Assembly (NCBI GenBank): GCA_001789695.1
Contig: MGAI01000006.1
Location: 1-60,396, forward strand
Reading direction: 5' to 3'
DNA length: 60,396 bases
Origin: Candidatus Roizmanbacteria bacterium RIFCSPLOWO2_01_FULL_37_16
Lineage (GTDB): Bacteria > Patescibacteriota > Microgenomatia > UBA1406 > GWC2-37-13
The notes beneath the pieces are model-generated. The model did no database searches. It was not told the origin of the DNA and worked only from the letters and a program-made list of their open reading frames with translations. Shown here piece after piece: positions 1-7,605 of the stretch. The position numbers were made by a program, and so were the translations under genes. Every line of letters starts with the position of its first letter. Position 1 is the first letter of the stretch.

Positions 1-165
1 TAATATTTTTAATAGTTCCACCCAGATTGAGGAACGACTTGGATTTGCTTGAGATGTGGTTTGTGGAATTGTTGGAGTTTGAGCGGCTGTTTTTGAAGGA
101 AGAAAAGCGTAGGAAAATAAAAAAAGTAAAACTGAGGTGTTGACAATCAATAAAAATTTCTTCAT
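1..165 (-). CDS. Secreted protein, N-terminal part only (runs off left edge)
   Basis: Reading the minus strand from an ATG at 165 gives 55 codons without a stop up to the window edge. The product starts MKKFLLIVNTSVLLFLFSYA, a lysine-plus-hydrophobic signal peptide, followed by a Thr/Pro/Gln-rich stretch (TAAQTPTIPQTTSQ). This looks like the beginning of an exported or lipid-anchored protein with a disordered linker. It is divergent from clpC and its start lies inside the clpC promoter. The family cannot be told from this fragment. Confidence 0.6.
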   Translation of the reverse strand, partial: MKKFLLIVNTSVLLFLFSYAFLPSKTAAQTPTIPQTTSQANPSRSSIWVELLKIL

Positions 166-168
166 AAT
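140..168 (+). promoter_or_regulatory. Predicted clpC promoter (TTGACA-17-CATAAT)
   Basis: A perfect -35 TTGACA lies at 140-145. After a 17-nt spacer comes CATAAT at 163-168, which matches the -10 consensus at 5 of 6 bases. Transcription would begin about position 175, only a few bases before ATG 179. This favours 179 over the upstream GTG at 137 and predicts an almost leaderless mRNA. Confidence 0.6.
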
Positions 169-178
169 GTTATTTGTT

Positions 179-3100
179 ATGGCCTTACTCGATTTTATTA
201 AAAAACCCAAGCAAAAATCAAGCGCAAACAATCAAGTTCCATCTCAAAATACAACTACAACCCACAATCAAGTTGTTGAGACAACTCAACCAACTCAATC
301 AACTGGCCCACAATCATATAGTGGGATAGGTAATCCTCCAGGCGGCCAGGCTTATTCAGGCATTGGTCCTCCTCCCCAACCCCATGTTGAAAGCGCACAA
401 TCTACAACCACGGTGACTAAAACCACAAGTTCACCATCAGTAGCCGTCCCAACAGCTCCGACTACTAATGTAAGAGGCGAAGAAAAGAAGCGTGAAGAGA
501 TTGATCTGATGACGCATCTGACCCAAAGATCCAATAGAGTATTTTTGTCGGCTCAAAATAAAACTAGGGAATTAAACCTAGAGTTTGTCGATAGTGAGCA
601 TCTTTTACATGGACTTTTATCAGACAGCGAGATTTACAATCTTTTTATTGAACTTAAAATTCACCCACAACTTATCGAGGAGGAATTAAAAAAAATTTAT
701 AAAAAAGGAACAAGTCAAAAGTTGCCTCAACTATCCCCCCGAGTCAAACGAATTCTAGGTCTTTCTCTAACAGTTGCCCGGAAGCTTCGTTTTGAATTTA
801 TATCACCAGAACACATTCTTTTGGCTCTATATGAAGAAGGAGAAGGGGCAGGAGCTAAAATATTGTCAAAACTTGGGTTAAAAAAACAGGATCTTAATAA
901 AAAAATTATCGGCAAAAAAGAAGGGCTTGAACAGACCGAAAAAGCTGAAGAAGCCAAAAAAAGCACGGTTGAGCGATTTACAATCGATCTGACAGCAAGG
1001 GCTGCCCAAGGACTTTTGGATCCGGTTGTTGAGAGGTCAGACGTAATCGAAAGAGTCATCCACATCTTGTCAAGAAGAACTAAAAATAATCCTGCTTTGG
1101 TAGGGGAGGCGGGCGTTGGTAAAACAGCTATAGTTGAGGGACTAGCGCAAAAAATTGTTAGCAAAAACGTCCCTGAGTCACTTCTTAACAAAAAAGTTTT
1201 GCAGCTTGACTTAATGAGTATGGTAGCTGGAGCTTCGCATAGGGGTGAATTTGAGGAAAGGATGAAAGAGTTGATCGATCAGGTTCAGGGGAGCAAAGGT
1301 CAGATTATTCTTTTCATAGATGAGATTCACAATATTGTGGGTGCGGGCTCGTCCGGCGAGAATGCCATGGACGCGTCAAATTTCTTAAAACCCGCCCTTG
1401 CCAGAGGCGAGCTTCAGCTCATTGGTGCAACTACGCTTACTGAATATCGCAAATACATAGAAAAAGATCCGGCCCTAGAGCGAAGATTTCAACCGGTTTT
1501 GGTACAAGAGCCAACCATTGAACAAGCCATAAAAATGCTTAAAGCGATAAAAGATAAGTATGAAGCATTTCATAGAGTTAAGATTCCTGACGAGGCTGTA
1601 GATGCCGCGGTAAAGCTTTCAAAAAGATATGTAGGGGATCGATTTCTACCAGATAAAGCAGTTGATCTAATTGATGAGGCAGCCTCAGCGGTGCGACTAC
1701 CTTTGATATCTCTTCCTGAGGAGATTAAATCGATTGAGACGCGGATCGCTGAATTAAATCAGGAAGTTCAGGAGTCGGAAAAATCCGCAGATAAAGTAAA
1801 GGTACGAATTCTTCGCTCTAAAATCGATGACATCGAAGCTACGCTAAAAGAGAAAAAGGCAGAATTTGATATGAGAAAAGCCCAGACAACCTCGGCCGTG
1901 AGTGGGGAAATTATAAAAGATATTGTTTCACGTTGGACCGGCATCCCAATCTCCAAAATCAGTGAGTCAGAAGTTGAGCGTTTAGCCCAACTTGAGAAAA
2001 TTATGCACCAGCGGTTGATTGATCAAAATATTGCAGTTGAGGCTGTGGCACAAGCTGTAAGAAGAGGAAGAGCAGGATTAAAATCTACACAAAGACCAAT
2101 CGGGAGCTTTGTCTTTTTAGGGCCAACTGGTGTTGGTAAGACAGAACTTGCAAAAACATTGGCAGAAGTTCTATTTGGTCAAGAGGAAGCAATGGCACGT
2201 TTTGACATGACAGAATATATGGAGAGGCACGAAGTTGCAAAGCTTCTTGGTGCGCCACCGGGATATGTTGGATATGAGGAGGGAGGAAAGTTGACTGAGG
2301 TGGTTAGAAGAAAACCATATTCGGTTGTCCTTTTTGACGAAGTGGAAAAAGCCCACCCGGATATTTTTAATATTCTGCTTCAGATTCTTGACGATGGCAG
2401 GTTGACAGACAATAAAGGTCATGTGATTTCGTTTAAAAACACAGTTGTGATCTGCACATCTAACATCGGAACACAGCTTATCCAGGATGAGCTTTTGAAA
2501 AATGGCAAAATTGAGATAGAAGAGCCCCCATTTTTATCTACCTACACATTCTCACCCAGAGGCAGAGAGATTTTGACCATCGGGACAAAATATTTTGAGA
2601 GAGAACGTATTAATCAGGCAACGCAGAATGGTAGCTTCAAAACAGAGGAAGATAGTAAGCCTGGTGAGAGTTCTTGGAAAGAGGGCATGCTTTTGGATTA
2701 TTTTGCCGGCCAAGAGATAAAAAGTGATGATAAATCCGTCCTTCCTGCCGGTCCGGATGTTAAGCCTGGAAAGTCAAAATCTGACTTCCCTGTTTCAGGA
2801 TTTGACAGCCATACAATTTCATTCAAAGGAGAGGAGTTAATAAGCAAGGGTAGCACTGTATATGTTAGAACTTCGACTACGGCAAAGATCTGGAATACCA
2901 CAACTCTTATAGATTATTTCAAAGACGGTATTGTTGTGAATGCTCTACCCGATGAACCAGAAGAACAGCTTCCAACCGTAAAGTTGAAGACGCATGCTTT
3001 TACTCCTGATGAAAAAGAGATAGTCAGTTTTAAAGATCGCTTTTGGGTACGCAAGGAAGGATCTAATGATTGGCAGACCGGCCATTTGAAAGATTATTTT

Positions 3101-4156
3101 GCCGGAGCAGAAATTCAAGAGGTAAAAAGTCAAGAACCTGCCAAACAGGAGCAAAACCTAAATAATGGAAGTCAAGCTAAAAGCAAAACCAGTCAAGATG
3201 ATGAAAAAAAGGAGGTTAAAGAAACTACTAAAACATTTCCTACCGCCTATTGGGATATCCATACCTTCTCACCCTTAGGTAAAGAAATAATAATTTGCGG
3301 AGACACTGCCTGGTTTAGAGATGACAGTAAAAATATCTGGCAGACTCAGTCGCTTAACGAATATTTTGGCAAGGATTTTCCCCTAGAGAAAGAACTTGAG
3401 GAAAAAAGAAAGATTGATGAAGAAATAGATAACAAGAAATACGGTTTAATAAAAAGCAAAGTCAGCACAGAGCTGCGAAAATTCTTTAAACCCGAACTTC
3501 TCAACAGATTTGACGAGGTAATAATTTTTGAGCCACTTAAGTTTACCCACATGATGCAGATAGTCAGATTACAGCTTAAGGCCATTGGAAAATTACTCGA
3601 AGATCAAGATATAGGATTTATTTATACAGAGGCGGCTGTAAAAGAGATAGTGCGAGAAGGGTTTGATCCTATCTATGGTGCCAGACCCCTTCGTCGGGCT
3701 ATTCAAAAGCTGATTGAAAATCCCATTTCAACGCTTATTATTGAGAAAAAAGTCAAAGCTGGAAATCAGATACAGGCCGATTTTGACGGTGAGAGCTTTA
3801 TTTTCAATATAGAAAAGGTAGAGCTGGTACCGGAGGAAAAGTTGAAAAAAAAGACGATAAAAAACTTTTTCTGCGAAGCTTGCGGTCACAATTTTAAAAC
3901 GATGGTAGTAAAAAATTCTACTGTTATCTGTAGTAGATGCGCCTCGACGAAAGTCCAAGAACTCATCGAGTCACCCGATGTGGTTTCTTTAGAGGAGAAA
4001 TCTCCTAGCCAAAAAGATGGAAAGCCCTCCTTCGCTAAAGCTTCGGAGGGTGAAGAAGAAAAAACTAAATTATCAAACGACGGAAAATTAAGTGGCGAAG
4101 AAGTTGATAAGCATGATTCTTCTCTAAAAAACAGTTTTCAGGCATCCCCTGCATAA
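179..4156 (+). CDS. clpC: ClpC-type AAA+ unfoldase with a repeat insertion in D2
   Basis: This is a two-ring Clp/Hsp100 ATPase that unfolds proteins, normally for ClpP. From ATG 179 it has about 1325 residues, where typical ClpC has about 810-850. Order: Thr/Gln/Pro-rich disordered N-terminus; Clp-N repeats (~115-255); D1 with Walker A GEAGVGKT (~309) and Walker B LFIDEIHN (~378); a short ClpC-like middle coil (~520-575); D2 with GPTGVGKT (~648), LFDEVEK (~718) and sensor-1 TSN (~761). A Lys/Glu/Ser-rich insertion of about 310 residues with four repeats (nt ~2500-3430) then precedes the Arg-finger segment PELLNR (nt ~3500). After D2 come a zinc ribbon, CEAC...CSRC (nt ~3868-3945), and a charged tail. 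The insertion sits where ClpA and ClpC carry the IGL/VGF ClpP-docking loop, and no clear VGF is left. The extended 137 GTG start is unlikely because the promoter lies downstream of it. Confidence 0.9.
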   Translation: MALLDFIKKPKQKSSANNQVPSQNTTTTHNQVVETTQPTQSTGPQSYSGIGNPPGGQAYSGIGPPPQPHVESAQSTTTVTKTTSSPSVAVPTAPTTNVRGEEKKREEIDLMTHLTQRSNRVFLSAQNKTRELNLEFVDSEHLLHGLLSDSEIYNLFIELKIHPQLIEEELKKIYKKGTSQKLPQLSPRVKRILGLSLTVARKLRFEFISPEHILLALYEEGEGAGAKILSKLGLKKQDLNKKIIGKKEGLEQTEKAEEAKKSTVERFTIDLTARAAQGLLDPVVERSDVIERVIHILSRRTKNNPALVGEAGVGKTAIVEGLAQKIVSKNVPESLLNKKVLQLDLMSMVAGASHRGEFEERMKELIDQVQGSKGQIILFIDEIHNIVGAGSSGENAMDASNFLKPALARGELQLIGATTLTEYRKYIEKDPALERRFQPVLVQEPTIEQAIKMLKAIKDKYEAFHRVKIPDEAVDAAVKLSKRYVGDRFLPDKAVDLIDEAASAVRLPLISLPEEIKSIETRIAELNQEVQESEKSADKVKVRILRSKIDDIEATLKEKKAEFDMRKAQTTSAVSGEIIKDIVSRWTGIPISKISESEVERLAQLEKIMHQRLIDQNIAVEAVAQAVRRGRAGLKSTQRPIGSFVFLGPTGVGKTELAKTLAEVLFGQEEAMARFDMTEYMERHEVAKLLGAPPGYVGYEEGGKLTEVVRRKPYSVVLFDEVEKAHPDIFNILLQILDDGRLTDNKGHVISFKNTVVICTSNIGTQLIQDELLKNGKIEIEEPPFLSTYTFSPRGREILTIGTKYFERERINQATQNGSFKTEEDSKPGESSWKEGMLLDYFAGQEIKSDDKSVLPAGPDVKPGKSKSDFPVSGFDSHTISFKGEELISKGSTVYVRTSTTAKIWNTTTLIDYFKDGIVVNALPDEPEEQLPTVKLKTHAFTPDEKEIVSFKDRFWVRKEGSNDWQTGHLKDYFAGAEIQEVKSQEPAKQEQNLNNGSQAKSKTSQDDEKKEVKETTKTFPTAYWDIHTFSPLGKEIIICGDTAWFRDDSKNIWQTQSLNEYFGKDFPLEKELEEKRKIDEEIDNKKYGLIKSKVSTELRKFFKPELLNRFDEVIIFEPLKFTHMMQIVRLQLKAIGKLLEDQDIGFIYTEAAVKEIVREGFDPIYGARPLRRAIQKLIENPISTLIIEKKVKAGNQIQADFDGESFIFNIEKVELVPEEKLKKKTIKNFFCEACGHNFKTMVVKNSTVICSRCASTKVQELIESPDVVSLEEKSPSQKDGKPSFAKASEGEEEKTKLSNDGKLSGEEVDKHDSSLKNSFQASPA
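4025..4050. repeat. Palindromic repeat inside the clpC 3' end
   Basis: The segment runs from CCCTCC to GGAGGG around a TTCG/CTTCGG core, and is read in frame as PSFAKASEG within the disordered tail of ClpC. GC-rich palindromes that code for a bland peptide fit a small mobile palindromic element rather than a functional domain. The core resembles the CTTCGGCGAAGG hairpin in the repeat at 11286-11425. Confidence 0.5.
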
Positions 4157-4159
4157 GAG

Positions 4160-4480
4160 ATGGATACTAGATACTTAGCACAACAAGTTTGTATTGGTGG
4201 ACAATGTGTAACGGGAGCTCTTGATCCTAGTATTAAGACTGTGGCAGATTTGGTAAATAGGATTGTCCAGTTTCTTATTCCTCTAGCTGCCCTCATTCTT
4301 TTACTGGTTTTCATCTGGGGAGGTTATGATTATATGATGTCGCAAGGAAGTCCTGAAAAACTAAAAAGTGCTCAGGCAAAACTAACCACAGGAATTATTG
4401 GCTTTATATTGCTACTTCTTGCTTTTATAATAGTGAGGTTGATAAGTCAAATATTTGGATTAGGTGGTGGGATTATCTGA
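4160..4480 (+). CDS. VirB2/TrbC-like type IV secretion pilin family protein
   Basis: A 106-residue protein starting 4 nt after the clpC stop. It has a short extracellular-type N-terminus with two cysteines (CIGGQC) and two hydrophobic segments (~35-56 and ~80-102), separated by the small loop WGGYDYMMSQGSPEKLKSAQ. This TM-loop-TM pattern with a GSPEKLK hinge is that of the T4SS_pilin (VirB2/TrbC-like) family, common in CPR genomes as a lone small gene. The role is uncertain: it may be a pilus or secretion-channel subunit, or an unrelated small membrane protein. It is convergent with pyrH and the two coding regions overlap by 21 nt. Confidence 0.65.
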   Translation: MDTRYLAQQVCIGGQCVTGALDPSIKTVADLVNRIVQFLIPLAALILLLVFIWGGYDYMMSQGSPEKLKSAQAKLTTGIIGFILLLLAFIIVRLISQIFGLGGGII

Positions 4481-5197
4481 AATTAATGTACCGATCGATT
4501 CTCCCTCTATTATTTTTTCAAGATTTTCCCTTCGTTCAAAATTGAAGATTATAATTGGCATTTTTCTACTCTGGCATAGGGCAAAAGCTGTGCTATCCAT
4601 AACTTTTAAACCTTTTTCTAAAGCAGTTTGGTAATCAACTTTTCCAATTTTTTTTGCATCAGGAAATTTTTTAGGATCTTTATCATAAATATCATCAATA
4701 TCGGAGGCTTTAAGAAGTACAGCGCATTTTAATTCAATAGCTCGTAAAGCAGCAGCCGAATCAGTGGTGAAGTACGGATTACCAGTCCCACCTGCCAAAA
4801 TGACAATTCTTCCTTTTTCCATATGTCTAAGTGCCCTTCTTCTGATAAACAGTTCACACACTGTTGGAATTGAGATTGATGACATGACTCTGGTAGAGTT
4901 GCCTAGTCTTTCCATCTCTTCCTGAAGAGCAAGAGCATTCATTACCGTCCCCAACATTCCGATCTGATCAGCTACAACATGATCGATTTTTGTACCATCA
5001 ACGTATCTACCTCTAAAGAGATTGCCTGCACCTATAACTATTGCTATTTGTACGCCAGTTTTACGATGGACATTTTTAATAATAGAAGCTACCTTACAAA
5101 CCTCATTGAAATCTAAACCTTGTTTTTCAGTTCCGAATACTCTACCAGATAGTTTAAGCAGAACTCTCTTATAAGGAAGCGATGTGCCCTTACTCAT
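4460..5197 (-). CDS. pyrH: UMP kinase
   Basis: Phosphorylates UMP to UDP in pyrimidine synthesis, in the cytoplasm; an amino-acid-kinase fold hexamer unrelated to eukaryotic UMP/CMP kinases. The 245-residue length is normal. Visible motifs: KLSGRVFG (~15-22), GAGNLFRG (56-63), the nucleotide-binding stretch with AGGTGNPYFTTDSAA (135-149), and DIYDKDPK (169-176), the counterpart of the usual GVYDxDPK. The operon-like partners frr and tsf are not adjacent here. Its start is preceded by an extended -10 only 6 nt away. Confidence 0.95.
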   Translation of the reverse strand: MSKGTSLPYKRVLLKLSGRVFGTEKQGLDFNEVCKVASIIKNVHRKTGVQIAIVIGAGNLFRGRYVDGTKIDHVVADQIGMLGTVMNALALQEEMERLGNSTRVMSSISIPTVCELFIRRRALRHMEKGRIVILAGGTGNPYFTTDSAAALRAIELKCAVLLKASDIDDIYDKDPKKFPDAKKIGKVDYQTALEKGLKVMDSTAFALCQSRKMPIIIFNFERRENLEKIIEGESIGTLISDNPTT

Positions 5198-5203
5198 AGA
5201 AGT

Positions 5204-5212
5204 ATTGTAACA
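5204..5212 (-). promoter_or_regulatory. Predicted extended -10 of pyrH (TGTTACAAT)
   Basis: Read on the minus strand, TG-T-TACAAT ends 6 nt before the pyrH ATG at 5197. No good -35 is present, but the TGn extension can substitute for it. The predicted transcription start coincides with the start codon. Confidence 0.5.
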
Positions 5213-5224
5213 TAATAGTGATAC

Positions 5225-5301
5225 GAATGATGCGAATCTTTAAGTATATGCTGCGAATTATTCTAATCCAGATTATATTTGCATAATTAGCATCATTTGC
5301 A
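5225..5301. repeat. Imperfect inverted repeat between pyrH and recF
   Basis: The left arm around CGAATGATGCGAAT is repeated in reverse as ATTAGCATCATTTGC near 5287-5301. Further ATGCTGCGAATTATT and TTGCATAATTAGCATC copies lie between them. The region has no coding potential. It looks like an AT-rich dispersed repeat; an origin-like role cannot be excluded because recF follows, but no DnaA-box cluster is obvious. Confidence 0.4.
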
Positions 5302-5328
5302 TATTATTTGAAGATTGGCATTATTAAT

Positions 5329-6393
5329 ATGATTTTAAAGCAAGTTATTTTAAAAAATCTTCGAAATTTTAGCCTCGAAAAGTTCGAATTCAACCCATTT
5401 CTTACTATTATATTAGGTGAGAACTCAAAAGGGAAGACAAATCTACTGGAGGCAATTCATTTGATTATACACGGAAGTGGCTTTCGAGAGACTAGAGAAG
5501 GTGAGTTGATCAGATTTGAAGAAAATGAGGCGGGAATTCAAGGAGTTTTTGGCGTGGAAGATGAAAATTTTATTTTTGAAGTAATTCTTAAGAAAAAACT
5601 ATTAGCTTCCGCGTCAAACGTAGCTAGCGTTGAAAAAATCTTTACTATTAATAAGTCAAAAAAGAAGTATTTACAATATCTAAGAGAAACGCCAAAGATA
5701 GTACTTTTTCAACCAGAGCAGATAGAGATAATTACCGGTTCACCTGAAAAAAGAAGAAGGTATTTTGACAATTTTCTCACGTCTTTCGATTTAGTCTACA
5801 AAAAAAGGTTAATAAATTATGAAAATGCGATTAGACAAAGAAATAAAATATTAGAAAAATATAGGAACGAGTTAGATTTGCGTGACGAGCTGACATTTTG
5901 GAATAAATATCTTGAGGAGCAGGGGACTTATCTTACGCAAAATAGAAAATTATATACGGATTTTCTAAATTCTCACGAAAAAATTGACAATAAAGAATTT
6001 TCAATTGAATATTTGAAAAATGAATTTAACCAAAAACGTCTGGAGGAAAATTTCGATCTGGAAAGAAGATACAGGAAAACTATAATAGGACCACAGAAAG
6101 ATGATTTTCAGATAAGTCAAAAAGATAGGTTAGTAAAAAATCTTCACCATTTCGGGTCTCGTAGCGAGCAGCGGCTTGGAGTTTTCTGGCTAAAATTTAA
6201 TGAGATAAAATTTATTGAAGATAGATTGAAGATTAAACCAATTTTACTTTTGGATGATATTTTTTCCGAACTTGATTTAAAAAATAAAAAATTAGTCATT
6301 GATTTAGTTAGAAAATATCAGACGATAGTAACGACAACGGAGATTGAGTTATTAGAGTTAGCAGATATGCCAAAGAGTATTATTAAATTATGA
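5329..6393 (+). CDS. recF: DNA replication/repair protein RecF
   Basis: An SMC/ABC-type ATPase that helps load RecA at gaps in damaged DNA, together with RecO and RecR. From ATG 5329 (MILKQVILKNLRNF) it has 354 residues, close to the family norm; this start matches the usual RecF N-terminus better than the ATG seven codons upstream. Walker A is GENSKGKTN (30-38), the signature region is GSRSEQRLG (~275), and Walker B is LLLDDIFSELD (~306-316). dnaA and dnaN are not adjacent, so this is not the classical origin cluster. Confidence 0.9.
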   Translation: MILKQVILKNLRNFSLEKFEFNPFLTIILGENSKGKTNLLEAIHLIIHGSGFRETREGELIRFEENEAGIQGVFGVEDENFIFEVILKKKLLASASNVASVEKIFTINKSKKKYLQYLRETPKIVLFQPEQIEIITGSPEKRRRYFDNFLTSFDLVYKKRLINYENAIRQRNKILEKYRNELDLRDELTFWNKYLEEQGTYLTQNRKLYTDFLNSHEKIDNKEFSIEYLKNEFNQKRLEENFDLERRYRKTIIGPQKDDFQISQKDRLVKNLHHFGSRSEQRLGVFWLKFNEIKFIEDRLKIKPILLLDDIFSELDLKNKKLVIDLVRKYQTIVTTTEIELLELADMPKSIIKL

Positions 6394-6417
6394 TTTGGTA
6401 AAATTGGAGGTGGAGTT

Positions 6418-6499
6418 GGAGGGTTGGCAGAACGGTATTGCGCCGGTTTCGAAAACCGGTGGGCGCAAGCCCTTAGAGGTTCGAATCCTCTACCCTCCG
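6418..6499 (+). tRNA. tRNA-Ser (anticodon CGA)
   Basis: A class II cloverleaf can be drawn by eye. The acceptor stem GGAGGGT (6418-6424) pairs with ACCCTCC (6492-6498), and G6499 is the discriminator. The anticodon stem CCGGT/ACCGG encloses TTCGAAA, with anticodon CGA at 6450-6452, reading UCG. The long variable arm is GGGC-GCAA-GCCC, and the T arm is AGAGG-TTCGAAT-CCTCT. No CCA is encoded. A TAAAAT -10-like sequence at 6399-6404 lies at a suitable distance. Confidence 0.93.
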
Positions 6500-6520
6500 C
6501 TCTAAAAAAAATAAATAATA

Positions 6521-7024
6521 ATGCCCAAAAAAAATTTTGATTTTAATCTTGAAAATCCTTCCGGTGAAGATTCCGAGATAGTAACTTTTCTCAAAGAACA
6601 CTGGGGATCAAAGCATATTGTATCTCGTGGCAAAAAAGTTAATGCAGCGTTATTACCTCGCGTAGTCGCCAGACGTAGGAATTATAAGCTTATTGGATTA
6701 GCAATATATCAGATAAATGAACAAGATAATTCGTGTGAATTGATTTCGATTGATGCCGTAATTCGAGGACAAGGAACAGGAACTCAATTGCTTAATACAG
6801 TAGAGCAGGAGGCAAGAAAATCTGGATGTACGCGAATCTGGCTTATCACAGTTAACGATAATCCAGAAGCCGCGGTTTTTTACGTTAAACGGGGATATCG
6901 GTTGGTTAAAGTTCATCTCAACGCGCTTGAAATATCTCGTAAACTAAAACCAGAGATTCCCAAGATAGGAAATCACGGTATCCCAATAATGGATGAATGG
7001 GAATTCGAAAAGAAACTTAAATGA
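6521..7024 (+). CDS. GNAT-family N-acetyltransferase
   Basis: A 167-residue cytoplasmic protein. The acetyl-CoA binding motif A is seen as ISIDAVIRGQGTGTQLLN (~83-100, with RGQGTG matching the R/Q-x-x-G-x-G/A signature), followed by the typical FYVKRGYR strand-helix near 127-134. The substrate cannot be predicted. It follows the tRNA gene by 21 nt and could share its transcript. Confidence 0.8.
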   Translation: MPKKNFDFNLENPSGEDSEIVTFLKEHWGSKHIVSRGKKVNAALLPRVVARRRNYKLIGLAIYQINEQDNSCELISIDAVIRGQGTGTQLLNTVEQEARKSGCTRIWLITVNDNPEAAVFYVKRGYRLVKVHLNALEISRKLKPEIPKIGNHGIPIMDEWEFEKKLK

Positions 7025-7097
7025 TCTGGTATAAAATAATTTATCCTGTTATTTAAAGATAATCCAGTCTTTTTGTAGCATATAGTCCATTGACCAG

Positions 7098-7123
7098 ACT
7101 CCAATTATTTAAATAATTGGAGT
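7098..7123. promoter_or_regulatory. Perfect 26-bp palindrome before the TrpR-like gene
   Basis: The half-site ACTCCAATTATTT (7098-7110) is followed directly by its exact reverse complement (7111-7123). It ends 1 nt before the ATG at 7125, and the right arm contains the only SD-like GGAG. It shares the core CCAATTATT/AATAATTGG with the palindrome at 7564-7599. It may be an operator for the downstream regulator or an RNA hairpin hiding the ribosome site. Confidence 0.6.
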
Positions 7124-7124
7124 T

Positions 7125-7565
7125 ATGGTACAGATTTCAAGAAAAAAACTTCCTAAAGAACTACTTTCCAAATTACTGCTTCTTTTCTTTGAGGTGGTAG
7201 GTAAGAAAAATAAAAACGATGAATTCGAAAAAATAATTAACGATTTATTCTCTGAGACCGAGAGAATAATGGTTATAAAACGAATTGCGATTATGTATTT
7301 ACTGATGAAACAGATTCAGCCAGTGATTATTGCAGATGTTTTAAGTGTTTCTCTTTCCACGGTTGCGAAATTCTCAATCTTAATGGAAAAAAGTGAAGGG
7401 GTTGTTCCTTATCTAAAAAAATTATTACAAAAAGAAAAAATTGCTGATTTTTTCGAAGATGTTTTTGATGAGCTTTTTAATTATCCAGGAAGATATGGAA
7501 CAAATTGGAGTCAAGCGTGGAAGTCCAAGATAGAAAAAGAAAATAGAAGAAGGATTGGTGTTTAA
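7125..7565 (+). CDS. TrpR/YerC-family DNA-binding regulator
   Basis: A 146-residue all-helical protein resembling the Trp-repressor superfamily, especially the YerC/YecD type: ETERIMVIKRIAIMYLL (~43-59) is followed by a helix-turn-helix QPVIIADVLSVSLSTVAKFS (~65-84). The family binds palindromic operators as a dimer; no tryptophan pathway gene is near, so the ligand is unknown. The C-terminal half (~90-146) is charged and not part of the core domain. The gene is bracketed by two related palindromes, suggesting autoregulation, possibly together with radC. Confidence 0.75.
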   Translation: MVQISRKKLPKELLSKLLLLFFEVVGKKNKNDEFEKIINDLFSETERIMVIKRIAIMYLLMKQIQPVIIADVLSVSLSTVAKFSILMEKSEGVVPYLKKLLQKEKIADFFEDVFDELFNYPGRYGTNWSQAWKSKIEKENRRRIGV

Positions 7566-7599
7566 TTCCAATTATTCAAATATTCGAATAATTGGAATT
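7564..7599. promoter_or_regulatory. Second palindrome, between TrpR-like gene and radC
   Basis: 14-nt perfect arms, AATTCCAATTATTC (7564-7577) and GAATAATTGGAATT (7586-7599), flank an 8-nt centre. It overlaps the stop codon of the upstream gene and ends 6 nt before the radC ATG at 7606. It carries the same CCAATTATT core as the 7098-7123 site. No T-run follows it, so it is not a normal terminator. Confidence 0.6.
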
Positions 7600-7605
7600 T
7601 CAGTT

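Noticed and set aside
137-178. GTG start for clpC at 137
   Set aside because: The promoter -35/-10 lies at 140-168, inside this extension, and the added residues are unlike Clp N-termini. ATG 179 fits better.
5198-5328. Replication origin in front of recF
   Set aside because: No dnaA or dnaN nearby and no cluster of TTATCCACA-like boxes; only an AT-rich inverted repeat is seen.
7555-7605. Upstream in-frame start for radC
   Set aside because: It would translate the palindrome; the product from ATG 7606 begins like other RadC proteins.
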